Shown piece after piece: positions 42,486-54,773 of a stretch of DNA of 64,000 nt. Every line of letters starts with the position of its first letter. Positions within the stretch are counted from its first letter, which is position 1. The stretch lies in assembly GCA_023078555.1 (NCBI GenBank), contig CM041199.1, positions 4,965,315-5,029,314 on the forward strand. The letters run 5' to 3'. The notes below the pieces were generated by a model that saw only the letters and a program-made list of their open reading frames with translations, made no database searches and was not told where the DNA came from. Source of the stretch: Ulva prolifera (taxonomy: Eukaryota > Chlorophyta > Ulvophyceae > Ulvales > Ulvaceae). Made by a program: the position numbers and the translations under genes.

Positions 42486-45400
42486 TACCTGACAGAATGT
42501 TTACACAACTGCACCAGCTTAGATGACGGATGCCATACTCTGAAGAATTTCCAACAACTTCTTACCATGTTCGGTTACAGCAATGCTTCGTTTGCAGAGC
42601 GCGCGGTGGAACGCTTCATCCGCGACATGGAGCGGACGGGAAAGCTATGCGATCCAGTTGCCAAAGATTCGCAGGAGCCTTTCAGCGCCCCTCATCTGGC
42701 TATTCTGCCAGACATGAGCGTCATTCTAGCCGTTCCTGAACCGGTGACACCCGGGCGAGGATACAGCGCCGAGCCTGCTCCTTGCATCCCGCCAATATTC
42801 CACCTTCAGGCTCCGCTATTGCATACAAACGATCCTGTGCAAGTAATAGACTTTCCTATACCGCCTACCTCCCGGCAGCGGACGCAGACGTTGTCTTTGC
42901 CCGCCAGCCTAGCTTCCAGCGAAGCGTCAGACACAGCCGCGCAGAGCATTGACCAACCCGCTCGCCCCACATCTCTCCCCACTCCACCTCCTTCGTTCCT
43001 CCGCAATGGCTCAAATGCATCGTCTCAAGCCAGTGAGACGTCTGACGTCAGTCACAGCCCTCAGTCCACCACGTCCCTCGCCACTCCTGCAACAGCAGCA
43101 CATGGCTCCTCCGCCTCGTCCACCAACATCCAGCCCTTCCGTTCCTCGTCCAATGCCATCACATCACCGCAAGCTGTTGACGCAGCCCCTGCCACAGCCC
43201 CGCCTCAAGGTTCCTCCGCTCCAGTTCTCTCAAGCCGGGACGCCCCCTCTGAGGCCTCCAAGTCATATAGCGCCCCAGTCATCCCAGTGCGCCAGCCAGC
43301 CTCCCAGCCACCTCCCCACCACCTGCGCCCACAAATGGGCCTCGGCTTGCTCAAACCCCCTGTCCGTGCGTCAGCCAGCGGCCGCTCGGCCCACGCAGAC
43401 CAGACTCAGCACCCGCCGACCAACATCCCTAGCCACCCCGCCCCCAGCACCGCAAGCGCTGCGGCTGCGACCCCGATGCCCGCGATATCCGGGCCCAGTG
43501 CTGCCACAGCCGCCCAGTCCCCCAGCCTCGCAGAACAGATCGAGCGGGCGATCTTCGCCGCGACCCGCGCGTCCACGGACCCCGCCCCCGTCGGCCCCCC
43601 GCCGCGCCGCACACTCGGCATCGGCCTCGGCGGCCACAGCCTCTCCTCCTGGCCCCCCGGTGACCTCAGCACCATCCCAGAGGGCCCCGCGAGCGAGGCC
43701 GGCTCTAGCCACGCCCTCTGGCGCACCCACTCAGACTCCCGCCCGAGTGACGAGAACTCATCCGCGGGCAGCCCGCGGCCGAGCTCGGACCCGCGCTCTG
43801 CATCCCCCCAGCCACCGCCCGCCGCCGCGCCGCCGTGGCCGCTGCCAACGGTGTCCGCGAGCGCCGCGGCGAGCAGTGTGAGCTCCGCCGACCCAGCGTT
43901 CGTGACGGCACCGACTGCGGCAACAGACGAGGACTCTGCGCGACTCAGCAGCACGCCCAGCAGCTTGGCCCTCCAAGCCACGGCCGCTCTTACCGGCCGC
44001 GACGGCGCTGCATCAAACTCCATCGAGTTTGTGCCCGAGCCGGAGCTCACCTTCGGCGACTTTGCCGAGTCAACGAGCCTGCGCTTCGTTCCCGCGGATG
44101 CCGCAGCCGGAGACGGCTCCGCCGTCACCGCAGTGAGCAGCAGCCTCGGCATCGCAGAAACGCAGCGCGAGTCCTCCTGCTCCATTCCGCTTCAGGCAGA
44201 CTCCGCCGCGGCTGCCGCCGCCGCGGCACCCGCCCCCGGCGCCGCCGCGGCGGCGGCCGCGATGCTGCCAGAGATGGCCGTGCAGGAGATGACCGTGGCG
44301 CCGCCGCCCCTTGATGTCGGCATCGCGACGCGGCTGCCAATGCCGGCGTCGCAGTCCCCGTCTCGGTACTCCGAATCGATGGCGAGCTCGGGGAGGGATG
44401 CAAACATGCCGCCGTACACGATCGGGCCGTCGAGCTCGGAGGACTTCGCGGGCGCGCCGGTCACCGTGCAGGTGCCGGACCTCGACCGCCCCGGCTCCGG
44501 CAGCGGGCCGGTGCCATCCCCGCGGATCACCGACCTGAGCCTGCAGGGGCGCGACTCGGCCGTCGCGGCCGCCGCGGCCGCCGCAGCGCGCGCAGCGCGC
44601 CGCGCCGACGTCGAGGGGCTGTCGTCCTCCGACGTCCTCGTCAGCATCAGCACGGCGGATGATGCGTCGTTCGCGGTGCCGTCCGCGGCAGCGCCGCGGT
44701 CTGGCGACGGCGCGGCTGCGGTGTATGTGCCACGTGTGGAGGCACAGCTGCGCAGCGGCGGCGCGGCCGCGGACGCGGCGCCACACGCGCCATCGCCGCC
44801 GGCGTCGCAGGATGTGGACTCCGGCCCGCTGTCCGGTATTCAGCGGCACGGCGAGGCCGTCCCGGCTGCGGCGTTGCCGCCGTGCTCGCCGCGGTCCCCG
44901 CCGGGGCCTCTTGCACGGGCCGCGGCGGAGGCCGCCGCCGCGGCCGCGGCCGCTGCGGCGCAGCTGGACTCACTCGGCGCCGACTCGCTGCCGAGCATCA
45001 CCCGCCGTGGCGCCGTGCATGCCCTCGGCACGGCGTCATACGACGACTCCGCATCGCTGCCGAAGCCAGCAGACTCACGTGACACGTCTGTCGAGGCGCC
45101 GCTGCTGAGGCCTGACGGAAGCGGCGGCAGCGGCGGAACAAACGGCTCCGACCCGTGGCTCACCTCCGGCGCCGCGGACGCGGCTCGAGAGGCGGCGGTC
45201 GCCGCCGCCGAGGCAACTGACCCCGGCACTCACGACACCACCAACGGCTCCACATCCGCCGCAACCACGACCGTACCAGAGGGGGCCCCTGCGGGACCTC
45301 CGGCGTCTGCCTACCCTGCAAACATTCCCGCCCCGATCGGGGCCGCGGCCGCAGCGGTGACATTGTCGCCGGAGCGTATCCACTCGCAGATCGCCGCGGT

Positions 45401-48400
45401 GCCGCGCAAGGACCAGCAGCCGGGATCGCTCTCATCTGTGCCGGTCGTGCCAGTAGCCACGGCCGCTCCCATGCATGGACAGATAAACCAGGACGCAGAT
45501 AGCGGCGTGATACCTGGCGCGGGCAAACCGGCCCCCGCCGCGCTGCGCACACCTCCGGAAGCCGCGGATGCGCCAGAGGCCATCGCCGCGGCAGCAGACA
45601 CACCACTGCCGCCGCCGCAGGACGTTGTAGACGCGGCGCCCCCACAGGTTCAAGAGCCGGTCGCCGGCAGTGACTCCGAGGCGGATGATCTGCATCCGGA
45701 CGAACTGGCCGCGGGGGCGGCTGCGGCAATAGCGGCCGCCGCCGAGGCCGGAACGGAGTCTGGCACCGCGCCGGAGGCTGTGGACGCCTCCCGGCCCGCA
45801 GAGGTCCCGGCTGCTGAATCAGCACCGCAGCCAGCCGCTGCTGCTGCCGCCGCGTCTGCTAGGCCATTCTTTTCCGTCCGCGGGCTGCTGGTGCGCCTCT
45901 CTCGCCGTGCTCCCCTCTCCACCATCCTACAATTGCAACCCCTTTGCACCATGCACTGCATGCTCACGTCTCCCACCGTGCTCATGCCGTCCCCTGCATT
46001 GCAGAGGAGGGGGCACCAGGCATCCGCCGTGGCCAACGCGCCTCCCCGGGGGAAGGCCTCCACCGCACCCATCGGGCCCGTCGCCGCAACTCCGGCTGCT
46101 GTAGCAGCCACACGCGCCGCTGCAGCGGCAGTGGCCCCCCTGTCCCCACCGCCGCCCGCGCGGGCGCGCGCCCGCACGGTGTCCCCGACCAAGTCGCGCA
46201 CAGCCATCCAAGGCCCCGCTGCGGCAAAGACAAGGGTGGCCCCGGCTGAGGCCACCGGGCGCAGCCCCCGGCGCAAGGTGTATGACAAGGTGCAGGCGCC
46301 GTACAGCAACGAGATCATCAACATCGTGCCGATGCGGCAGCGCATCCTCGAGGCGTCGGTGCGGTCCCCTGGTGCTGTGTCATGCTGCGTCCCTGCCCCT
46401 CGCAGAACAGCGCAGCACAGCGCAGAATCGTGCACTGTGGTTTCCTCTTTCAAGCATCCCCGATTGGACTGTGTCGCTGTGCATGCGGGCAGAAGGCGCA
46501 AGTCGATGGTTCGCGCCGTGTTGACTCTTCGTCTTTGTGCTCAGCGTCGCAGCACGCCGACGCAGCGTCGCAGCGTGGCAGCACGCCGCAGAGCTCAGCC
46601 ATTTCCTGAGGTATATGCGACTTGATGGTGATGCCGTCGGGCCTGACATCAGCCTGGGCAAGCATGCTCTGGTCCGCATACATATAGGGAGGTGACTGTG
46701 CGGATGCTGCAGGCTGGCCCACCGACGGCGCGTGGCGAGGAGTCAGCTTCCGTCGCGGACGAAGTGCAAGCCGCGCCGGCCGTGACGCTGCAGTTCCCGG
46801 GGCTACGCCTCACCGTGCGCACGCCGGCGACGGCCGGTGACGTGGCAGGCGACGCGGCCGCGCCGGGGACCGCCACGGCCCGGCGCACGCCGGGGACCGC
46901 CCCCGGCATGTTTGCCGGCGGCGCCGGCGGGCTGCCGGCGCAGCTGCGCGGCTCCGCGTCGGCGGGGCTGTGGACTGCGCGGCCGGACCTGGTGCCGACG
47001 GCGACGTCGGAGGGCAACCCCTCGGTGCGTTCGCTGTGCTCGCTGCATGCGCTGCCAGTGTGTTGAATAAACTTTGAACAGCTTGTGCAGTCTGCGGGCA
47101 GAGACACTCATGGGTGGTATTCTGCGGCGCTTGTATGCTTGTCTCTTCTATGCTCCCAGCCAGATCAGCCGTGGCTCCCCGGAATCGCACCGGATAGTTT
47201 CCGTCAGTCGGACCGGGGACGTGACTGATTCTTCACTGTACTGTCTAGGTGAGGGCAGCCGCTGGGCGGTTTTACTGAGGCACGGCCGCCTGTAGAAGCT
47301 TCCTCAGATCCCCACACGAACAGAACACTCTTAATCACCAGCATCCGTTTCCGGTGCCTGAGCGCCCCCGCCGACGCCCGCGCGCATGCATGCAGGGCCT
47401 CTCCCCGATGACGCCGCTGATGATGAGCGAGCCCCTCAGCCGCAAGCTCAGCGCGGGCAAGCCGTTCACGGCGCGCGCCTTCTACCGCTCCGGCCTGCCG
47501 CCCCGCGTCGGCCGCATGCACACGCGCCGAATGTCGGCCTCCGTCGGTGCCGCGCACTCCCCGGCCGCCACCGTCCGCACCGCCCGCAGCTGCGCCTACC
47601 CCCGCGTCGGCCCGCTCCTCCACTCCGACTCGACCATCCCGGAGGGCTCCGAGCTGCCGGCGGCCGCCGAGGGCGCGTCCCCGGCCGGCGGCCCCGGCCC
47701 GCACTACTTCCGTGCCCCCCCCTCCTCCCTCCTGTCCGACTCCTCCATCACCTCCACCGACACCGACGGCATGTCGTCGACGTTCACCGCGTCGCTGCAG
47801 CCGTCGGCGTCGCTCATCGCGGACTCCTCGCGGCTACGCAACTCCGAGGGCTCCGTCGGGTCGAGCGGCGCGGCCGAGCCGCTGACGGCGGTCGGCACGG
47901 ACAGCGGCGACATTGACAGTGCACGAGGGCGGGACCGCCGGCGGCCTGGGACGCCGAGCGGCGGCGGCGGGGCCGGCGGCGTCGGCGCCGCCGCCGGAGG
48001 GGTGTGGCCGTGGTTTGCGGTCATCGCCGGCGCGGCGCCCGGCGGCGCGGACGGCTCGGAGGCGGGGTCGGAGGGCGACGACCACGCGCAGGTGTGCTTC
48101 GCGCGCTGTGGGTGTTGTGGCTTTGGGGGTGACCGCGTAACGCTCGACTCATGTTTGCGTTTCCCTGTGATGTACAGCACCGAGGTCCCAGTTGTGTGCA
48201 TGCGTGCATGCGGGCCCCCCTGTAAGGAGGGAACGTGGGGGTGGCCGGCAGCGCACAGAGCCAGGGACACAGAATCCTTTTGTGCATCAGCCGTGAGGTT
48301 GTGCTGCAGCAGCGGTGGGACGACGCTGACGCTGTGTAGCTGTGTATAGCTGTGTATGCGGCACCAAGTCACCATTGCAGCACAGAGAAAGCACCTGCTG

Positions 48401-51400
48401 CATGCTGATCACAGTTTGAGCACCTGCAGCACACACACGCAGGCCAGTAATCATCCATTACATAATCAACAACCAGATTGTATATGTATTGGTCAAGTAT
48501 TGAAACTTGGGTGCATTGTATATATTTCAGTTAAGCATTGAATCCTGCACTGTTACTGATAGGTGTTGCTGCTACTCAGAGCTGGCAAGCTCAGCCCATG
48601 ATTCAGCAGGCACACATGGAACATTCACAGCTATACCCTCTGACGTCGTCCCGCTCATAGAGTTGTAGTGTCCCACTCATAGTTTCGGGGAGGGTGTCTC
48701 AGCTGCAGCTCGGGTTCAGACAGACTCAGGCAGGGTGTGGCAATCCAAACGTGACTGCTGTGCCAATGGATTGTCAAACAGGGCAAGATTGCTGGTGTGT
48801 GTGTTTGTGTGTTTGAGGCTGAATGCCTGACTGAGAGAGAGCTGTCGTGACCAGCTGCTTTCACAATGCTGTGGGAGCAGTGCCAACTGTCTATTCACAT
48901 GAGTGCTTTTCAGTCAGTGGCCTCAAGCTTGGATCTCCCAGGCAGTGTTCACAACTGCCAGCAGGTCACAACCACATACACAGTTTGTATGATTGGTCAT
49001 CCCCCTGCAGTTTGCTGTGGTCTTGTCTTAACTGGAAGCTGATAGAAGTGGATAGAAATCATGATGCCCAAGTCAACCTTGTGTTCGGATTCCTCGACCC
49101 AGGCCAGGGCAGAGAGGCCAGGGGAGAGCTGCAACGACTGCATGCCCTTGCCCAGTCTCATCATACTCCACACATACCGAATCCAACGAAAATGTCTCAC
49201 ATGGTGACCTCATCAGGATTCCAGACCACATGCTGTTCTTTCTGTCTCTATGCCATGTCATGACCTGCTGCTGTGTCATCCTGATGACTGACCAGCCACA
49301 TCATAATCTCCCCAAGTTGAAGCAGCCATCCTTCAACTGCCCTGATTCACCATTCCTCAACCAATGCCACCTGCTTGCGACCATGGCATTGCTTTTCCTG
49401 GTTGCTCTTCACTGTTGCCCACCACACAAGAGTTTGGGCATCACCTGCTGGGGGACCTCAAAGAATTATAATATTTTTCACACGCAGTCAGGTGGCTTGC
49501 AATAGGGTCCATAACCTGACAACGCAATCGCGAGGCAGAACAGTACAAGAAAAAAAATTCTTTCTTGCCTCGAGTGAGGTGAGTCAGGAGAGGTGTAACC
49601 AGGGCGGTGCACCCGGGCTGCCACGTCATAGAAGTGCATAGGCCCCCTTCTGGACACGCACAGTGTTACAAGGACACAGACGCACACAGCACCACTGCCA
49701 CAGTGACACACAGCTGCATTGAAAGTGGGGCGTTGGCTTGGCTTCGCTGTGTGTTCCTGCTCTCGTGCTGCATGCGGATCCCGCCATGCTTCCTGCATCA
49801 TTAAAAAAAAAATCTCACTCCTTTCGACACACCTGACTTCCACAGTGTCGCTCTCTGCACCCAGCTGTCCACCGCATGCAACCACAGTATGGCTACCACA
49901 CACACGAGCAAATGCAACGGAGAGCATGTCTCTCTCTACAGGAGCAGCGGCCTCGCTGCGACCTCAGGAGCATCAATCCACTCCACTCAACTCGACATCA
50001 TTCAAGCAGGCGCAAGCGCCAGTACGTGCAGGCACAGCCACCAGGGTACTTGGGAAAACACACCGAAAAACATGATTGCGTCCATGACGTATGTTCCGTT
50101 GGGGTACAGGCCTTGTGTTCATTAGTTACACATACCGGGCCATTGTATGGCAAAGCAAACAAACACATCAAGCCAAACCACTGACCAGCTGCCACACAAG
50201 CAACCATCAAAGCTCACCTCAGCCAACAACCTGGGCAACAGCCAAGCACAACTACATCAAATGCTCCGTGAGGTACATGCCTTGTGGTGTGTGCCTGTCT
50301 GCATGTTGCACTGCGCAGCGTTGGTGGCACCTCTCTGGGGTGTTCACATCTATCAGGTCACAGTACCAGCAACATTCCACTTCGCAGCTACCATCGCATA
50401 GCTCTGACCCCAGCACGGGTGCATGCCATGCACACACGATGGCAGCGGGCTAGCGGCCCCGGTCAGCAGCGGAGCGAGCCCGCAGCCGCCGCAGCACCAG
50501 TCCCCCGACCAGCGGTGTCTTTTCTTTTCATGTTTCATGTTTGTACGTTCTTTTGAAACAACTTGCTCACTGCCACTCACCGTGCCACACCCGGGGGGCC
50601 TGCAGGTCAACGCCGCGAAGCTGCTCTCCGTGCAGCGCCACGTCTTCGTCGCGCAACAAGACACCTCCTCCATGCACCCCGAAGTCTCCTCCGCCCTCCC
50701 GGACGCTGACCCGCCCGCCGCGGCGCCGGCGTCCCCGCCCGCGGCCACCACGGACCCGCCGGTGCCGTACAGCACGCGCCCGGCCGCCGCCGCCGCCGCC
50801 GCTGCGGCGGCGGCGGCCGCCGCGGACGCGGTCGCGGAGGCCGCCGTGACGACGGCACACAGCAGCGACCCGGGCAGCCAGATCGTGCTGCTGCCGCCGG
50901 GCAGCACTGCGACGGTGCTCAGCGGCGGCACCAACATCAGCGTGCCGTCCGGGTGGCCGGGGGCGCAGGACGGCCTCGAGCAGCTCGACTCGTGCACGAG
51001 CGCGCTGCTGCGCGCTGGGGTGTGGCCCGCGGAAGCCAACAGCATGGTGCGCGACGCCCGACCCGCGCCCCTTCACTCTGCTCACGGGGCATGTCTGCAT
51101 GCTTGTGCGCAGAGTTCCTGGGTCTGGGCGCTGGCATCGTGGGCCTCTGCCGCAGGATCCACATGTGGCTGCGATTCATTCAGTCTGATCAGCGCCACAC
51201 GTCCCCAGCCTTGCACAGATGGTGCCTGAAGGACTGAAGTGGGGGCCGATCTGTTGCGAAGATGTGTTCCACTGTAGATGCTCAGCAGACCTGTGCCCAT
51301 GTGACTCGCTCCCTGGATTCTGAGAGCCCACAGGCCTCGCAGTGCGCTGTTTGCTTCCCCGAGGGCAAACTTCCCGCTCAGCTTGTCCCGAGGCCGGTGG

Positions 51401-54400
51401 TCCCTGTAGTCATGCTTGTCATACGACACGCACCTGCGTCAGAGGGCCGCAAACAGGCAGCAGAGCACAGACACGGCGGCCGTGTTCCGGCCCCACTGCT
51501 GCTCCACAGCTGCACCCCGGCCCAGAGTGTGGCTGCGGCGCATGCAGGCGATGCGGCTGTCGACCGTCGGCGGAGACTCCGGCATGCCCGTCTCGCCCTT
51601 CTCCCCCGGCGGCTTCCACGGCTCCGACACTTCGCCCGCGCTGCACCGGGGCACCCGCGGCGCCGGTAACCCCTTCGCGATGGGCGACCGCCGTCTCCTC
51701 CCCCCCGAGTCCGGGCCCAGCCCGACCACGTTCATGGAGTACGCCGCGCGGCGGGACCCGCAGAAGGTTCTCGCGGAGATGATGCCGGGCTCCCTCGAGA
51801 GCGTGCCGGGGTCGTCGTCAGGGTTTGCGATGTTTGCGGGGTGGGACCCGGTGACGCGGATGCCGATCCCGCAGTCGCGCGGCGTCGGGTCGTCAGGGTT
51901 CAGCAGTGCAATGCCGGCGAGCAGCGCGTCGCTCGTCGAGCACCAGGAGATGAGCTTCATGCTGCACGCTGCCGGCAGCACGCAGCGTGCCGGCGCGCCC
52001 GGGTCGATGGAGCCGCCGGAGAGCGGCGGGGCGTTCATGCCGGCGCCGCCGTCGCAAGAGGCGTTTCCGCGCATGCATGCGGTGCGTGGGACAGTCCAAG
52101 AGAAGGTGATGCTCGCGGAAGCGTTCGCGTCAGGGTATCCTGCGGACGTGCCGCAGGGGGTCGGCGGCCGGCCGCGCCGCTGGCGCCGCCCGGCCTTCGG
52201 CGGCCGCCCAGTCGCAGAGGGCATGCAGGACGTGAGCGACGCCTCATCGTCCGAGGGCGGCAGCGCTCGCAGCGTGCACAGCGCGGCTGGGGACGCTGCG
52301 GACGGTGCGGCTGCCCAGGGCGCCACAGGGGACAGTAGCTTGAGTGGGTCGAGCATGCTTGCAGCAGAGAGCCTTGAGGCGCTGCCGGCGATGGCGGCCG
52401 GCGTCGCGCGGCCAGCGAGTGGGTCCGGGTCGGCGAGCGTCGACGACTTCACGGCGAGTGCCGGCCTCGGCAGCCGGCCGACGTCCGCGACAGTCACAGA
52501 CGCGGGCGCCCCGACGGGCTCAACAGACGACGGCCCGCTGTCGCTGCAGCTGCGGCTTGGGGCGTCGTCCACGCAGGCACAGGCGAGCGAGGATAGTGCG
52601 CGTGCGGCACAGGAGGGGCCGCCGCAGGAGGGTCCGGTCGCGAGCTTCATGCTCGACTCGTTGCCGACGGACTCGCACAGCGAGCTGACGATGGCGCTGT
52701 TGCCGGACGGCGGCGGCGGCTCGGCGCGCGGCCCCGGCGGCGCATCGTCCTCTGGCTTCGGCTCACCGCTGCGCAACGGCGGCAGCTCAGCCGCCGCCAA
52801 CGCGCTGAAGCGCGACAGCAGCGATGCCGCGGCCGGCGTGGCCGCCGCGGCAGCCGGCACCGGCGCCGCCGCCGCCGCCGGCACCGGGGGTGGCGCGTAC
52901 AAGCTGCTGCTGCAGCCGCTGCCGGAGAGCTTCTCGAGCATCCCGGAGGCCTGGAGCAGCCACCGCAGCAGCGGTGGCGGCAGCCCTCGCACCAGCCTGC
53001 TCAACAGCACCGGCGGCATGGGTGCGAGCATGGCCGGCCACGCCGCGATGTCATCTGGTGGAGCCGGGGGCGTTGAGGTGCTCATGACGCACGACACGAT
53101 GTCGACCGTGCAGACGTCGGCGTCCGGCGCAGAGGCGCAGCCTACGTGGCAGCAGATCGCGCGGCGGCAGTCGTACTCCCCAGAGCAGGCGCGCCCCTCC
53201 CCTTGGCGTCCCGCTCTATGCATTGCCTGCACGCGTCGCATCGTGTCACGGCCACCGGTGCCGCGAGCTGCTTCTGCAAAGCAGTACCACGTCGCTGCTT
53301 GCAGCACAGCCCTCCCGGACGAGCAAGCCCCCCGTCTCAGGCGCAGACCCGCTGCAAACATGGCAGCCGTCTACCATACACACCCTAGCGTCCACAATCT
53401 TGGTTGCTGCATGCGTAACCGCTTTCACGGACAGTCGTCTGTCTCGTAGCAGCCAGCCTCGCTGAGCCCTGCGAACCACGCCAACCACGACCGACTGCGC
53501 CACCGTGGCCCCCACGCTACAGACCTGGACCCTGTCCGCAATGGCATGCATCGCCTACGTGAGCCCGCTTGACTCTCTCGGGCAAACGCACACCGGGGGT
53601 AGCGGCGAGTGACCGTGTCGGCCCTCGCGTTATGCATGCGTTTTGTGTTACAAACAACCGCGGAGCCCCTCATAGCCGCGCCCGCTGCTGCAGATCCTCT
53701 TCACGATGGAGTCCGACCCTGACCTGCTCGAGTCCTTCGCCTCCGCCGACGCCGCCTCCGCCGCCGCCGCCGTGCGTGAGATCATCCCCGAGGCCCTCGC
53801 GAGCACCCACATGCGCCTCGCGCCCGCCGCCGCCGCCGCCGCCGCCACCGCCGCGGAGCGCTCCGTGCACGGTACTGCGCGCGACACCCCCGGCACCCGC
53901 AGCGCGCAGCGCGCCAACAGCGACGGCTTTGGGTCTGCGCTGCTTCCCGGCCGCAGCAGCATGTCACCCCCGGCCGACCTGCGGCAGGCGCTCGCGCTCC
54001 CGCTCGACAAGCTCGGCATGCACGCCAGCGCCGACGGCAGCGGAGGGGGCAGCAGGAGCGGGCCGCCCCCGTCCGTCGGCAGCAAGCGCAGCCGCAGCGG
54101 CGGCTGCGTCGGATGCATGAGCCTCTCCGCGGAGATGGCCTACCTCACGCGCCTCCGCCGCACGGAGCGCATGCAGCGGCTCGGTGGTGGATTCTTCTCG
54201 GACCTTCCGGAGGGCCTGCAGTGGGTCGTCGCGACCGTCGCGCCTGGCGAGGTGCCGTGGCTAGAGGGGCTCATCAGCGCGACCCCCCGCGTGGCCGCTG
54301 GCTGCGGCGTGCGGCTGTGGCAGGCCTGCAGCGGCCAGCGCCCCTCGCCGCCGCAGGCCATGGCGCCGCAGCTCGCGGAGCGGTCGAACCACAGCGGCAC

Positions 54401-54773
54401 ATCATCGGACGGAGCCGCGGCGGCCTCGGACGTCGCACCGCTGCCGCCGATCGAGGAGCGGTATCATTACAGGTATGCCGTTGCAGCGGCCGGCGGCCGC
54501 GCCGCGCGCGGGGGCCTGTTCGCGGGCATGCTCGGCAAGTGTGGACTGCAGACGCTGTCGTGGGACACGGAGACGCAGGGTTCGACGGGGGGCGGCCGGA
54601 GCCGCATGGGGGGCCGGGTCGGCATCGGATCGCAGGAGGTGCTGACGTTCCGCTCGACGACCGAATCGACCGGCAGCGGGAATAGCACCGGCGTGGGCGC
54701 GGGTGGGGCTGCGGTGCCGGCGACGCCGGCCGGGCCTCCCTTCGCGTTGCGTGACGTCCGCATCCAGGAGTGA
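42486..54773 (+). CDS. giant Ala/Ser/Pro-rich, mostly disordered protein, unrecognised
   Basis: Proposed exons: 42486-45890, 46005-46358, 46713-47024, 47396-48091, 50606-51046, 51548-53188 and 53694-54773 (TGA). All junctions are phase 0, giving about 2,642 residues. I do not recognise it. The first 60 residues look folded and helical (LKNFQQLLTMFGYSNASFAE, RAVERFIRDMERTGKLCDP). The open frame extends upstream of the first ATG (42567) to a stop at 42453, with an acceptor-like site at 42485, so the true start is further 5'. Most of the rest is low-complexity Ala/Ser/Pro/Gly. Ordered islands are RRKVYDKVQAPYSNEIINIV (46.28 kb), LSRKLSAGKPFTARAFYRSG (47.4 kb), VNAAKLLSVQRHVFVAQQD (50.6 kb), TTFMEYAARRDPQKVLAEM (51.7 kb) and, in the last exon, DLPEGLQWVVATVAPGEVPW with LWQACSG. 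The last intron would use a GC donor (GCGCGC). Constant phase 0 in an always-open GC-rich frame weakens the proof that all exons belong to one gene. Confidence 0.5.
48092..50605. other. 2.5 kb intron of the giant gene
   Basis: Flanked by GTGTGC donor and CTGCAG acceptor, phase 0. The interior is much AT-richer than the exons, with A-runs at about 49547-49558 and 49803-49812, and holds only unrecognised short frames. It is about three times longer than any other intron modelled here. A transposon insertion or a separate gene boundary would also explain it; I see no terminal inverted repeats. Confidence 0.45.

Noticed and set aside
51439..53361. 640-codon minus-strand open frame
   Set aside because: It is the antisense shadow of the GC-rich exon of the giant gene; the composition (Ala/Pro/Arg/Cys) is typical of such shadows.
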